Source: Stropharia rugosoannulata (lineage: Eukaryota > Basidiomycota > Agaricomycetes > Agaricales > Strophariaceae). Taken from it: DNA of 64,000 nt. How positions within the stretch are numbered: position 1 is the first letter of the stretch; each line of letters opens with the position of its first letter. Below are positions 63,288-64,000 of this stretch, in pieces. Where the stretch lies: contig JANCIK010000004.1 of NCBI GenBank assembly GCA_028532985.1, forward strand, positions 2,666,001-2,730,000. Direction: 5' to 3'. Under the pieces are notes generated by a model that worked only from the letters and a program-made list of their open reading frames with translations, did no database searches and was not told where the DNA came from. Both the position numbers and the translations under genes were made by a program.

Positions 63288-64000
63288 ATGGATCCTCAGG
63301 TGCGCGATTGAACGTCGTTCATGACTCCACCTGTGCTAAAGATCAAAGCAACTTCTAATTTCTAGACACTGACCGCCTATCCACCACTCGCAACCGTTGA
63401 ACAACTTATCCTAAAAGAAAAAAAAGGAAACTGTGTACCTGTATATGTTGAACTTCCTGCCGACCTCATCACACCATGTGTTGCCTACCTGCGTATCGCG
63501 AAGGACTCCAAGTATAGTTTCCTTCTAGAGTCAGTAATCGGAGGAGAAAATGTTGCAAGATATAGTTTTATAGGATCTGGTATGTTATGTGGCCTTTCCC
63601 GTGCTTTTGAAATGTAACATACCTGGCGTCGCAGATCCTTTCAAAGTAATTAAGACTGGACCAGGAGAAGATATCACAGGGGATCCTATGTCCGTTCTGC
63701 AAAGAGAACTTGCTCTGTATCAATACGTGAAAATTCCTGAAATTCCTACGTTTACCGGAGGCGCCATAGGCTATGTTTCTTATGACTGTATCCAACATTT
63801 CGAGCCAAAGACAAAAGCGGACCTACACGATCCACTAAATATCCCTGAAGCTGTTTTTATGCTATGTGATACGCTCCTAATTTATGACCATATATTCCAG
63901 ACTCTGAAGGTGGTCTCTCATGTCTTCATCCCGAAGAGCTTTGGAACAACCAACTTGGCTTTCACCTACCAAACAGCTGTATCGAAGGCCCGTCGTCTAG
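63288..64000 (+). CDS. TRP2: Anthranilate synthase component I (runs off the window)
   Basis: Converts chorismate to anthranilate, the first committed step of tryptophan synthesis, using ammonia delivered by the glutamine amidotransferase subunit. Exon 1 is only 12 nt (63288-63299, MDPQ). Exon 2 (63366-63579) reads TLTAYPPLATVEQLILKEKK and contains SFLLESVIGGENVARYSFIG. The LLES box is the tryptophan-binding feedback site of TrpE proteins. Exon 3 begins DPFKVIKTGPGEDITGDPMS and includes FTGGAIGYVSYDCIQHFEP, ending beyond position 64000. Only the N-terminal regulatory domain is visible; the catalytic chorismate-binding domain lies outside. A Gcn4-type site upstream fits cross-pathway control. 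Confidence 0.93.

Overview
The window is nuclear DNA of a filamentous basidiomycete, probably an agaricomycete. Genes are dense on both strands. Nearly all are cut by GT-AG introns of about 50-75 nt, and the proteins are typical fungal housekeeping types (Vps54, Sam37/metaxin, Ssa-type Hsp70, B56/Rts1, citrate synthase, Sec66, Ubp15/USP7, Pis1, Cbp4, Shq1, Trp2). I rebuilt splice structures by hand by requiring GT-AG borders, an open frame and family motifs. For eleven genes the exon lengths sum to a multiple of three and end at a stop. No operon-type genes, rRNA, tRNA, CRISPR array, IS element or clear transposon was found.

Layout. 0-5.9 kb: VPS54 (minus, C-terminus off the window) diverges from SAM37 across only 83 bp, followed by a convergent TLC-domain membrane protein. 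7.4-10.5 kb: an extracellular PhoD-like alkaline phosphatase broken into about 22 coding exons. 11.2-13.5 kb: cytosolic HSP70 with a TATA box and four heat-shock pentamers spaced exactly 10 bp apart. 15-19.1 kb: RTS1-type PP2A B56 subunit diverging across 76 bp from a proline-rich conserved protein. 20.2-28 kb: mitochondrial citrate synthase, SEC66 and UBP15. 29-38.7 kb: one gene for a protein of about 3,080 residues with a long E/R-rich coiled coil. 39.2-42.1 kb: phosphatidylinositol synthase and a secreted SnoaL-like protein. 45.3-49 kb: a 95-codon CBP4-like gene spread over 3.8 kb by very long introns, one of 2,621 nt. 50-53.7 kb: an arrestin-like protein diverging across 77 bp from an SLC35F6-like transporter. 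53.7-61.3 kb: a gene-poor, microsatellite-bearing stretch. 61.4-64 kb: SHQ1 diverging from TRP2 (anthranilate synthase I, cut by the window end).

The most unusual signals are in gene architecture. In the PhoD gene the conserved WDDHE motif can only be read in frame if a single nucleotide (8819), flanked by normal-sized introns, acts as an exon. The same gene has two 8-nt exons, a 12-nt exon and a possible 3-nt exon. CBP4 shows the opposite extreme, with tiny exons and a giant intron. Three divergent promoters shorter than 85 bp each carry paired GTGAC/GTCAC elements. TRP2 has a Gcn4/Cpc1-type TGAGTCA site. None of the splice calls has transcript support here; they are inferences from sequence.
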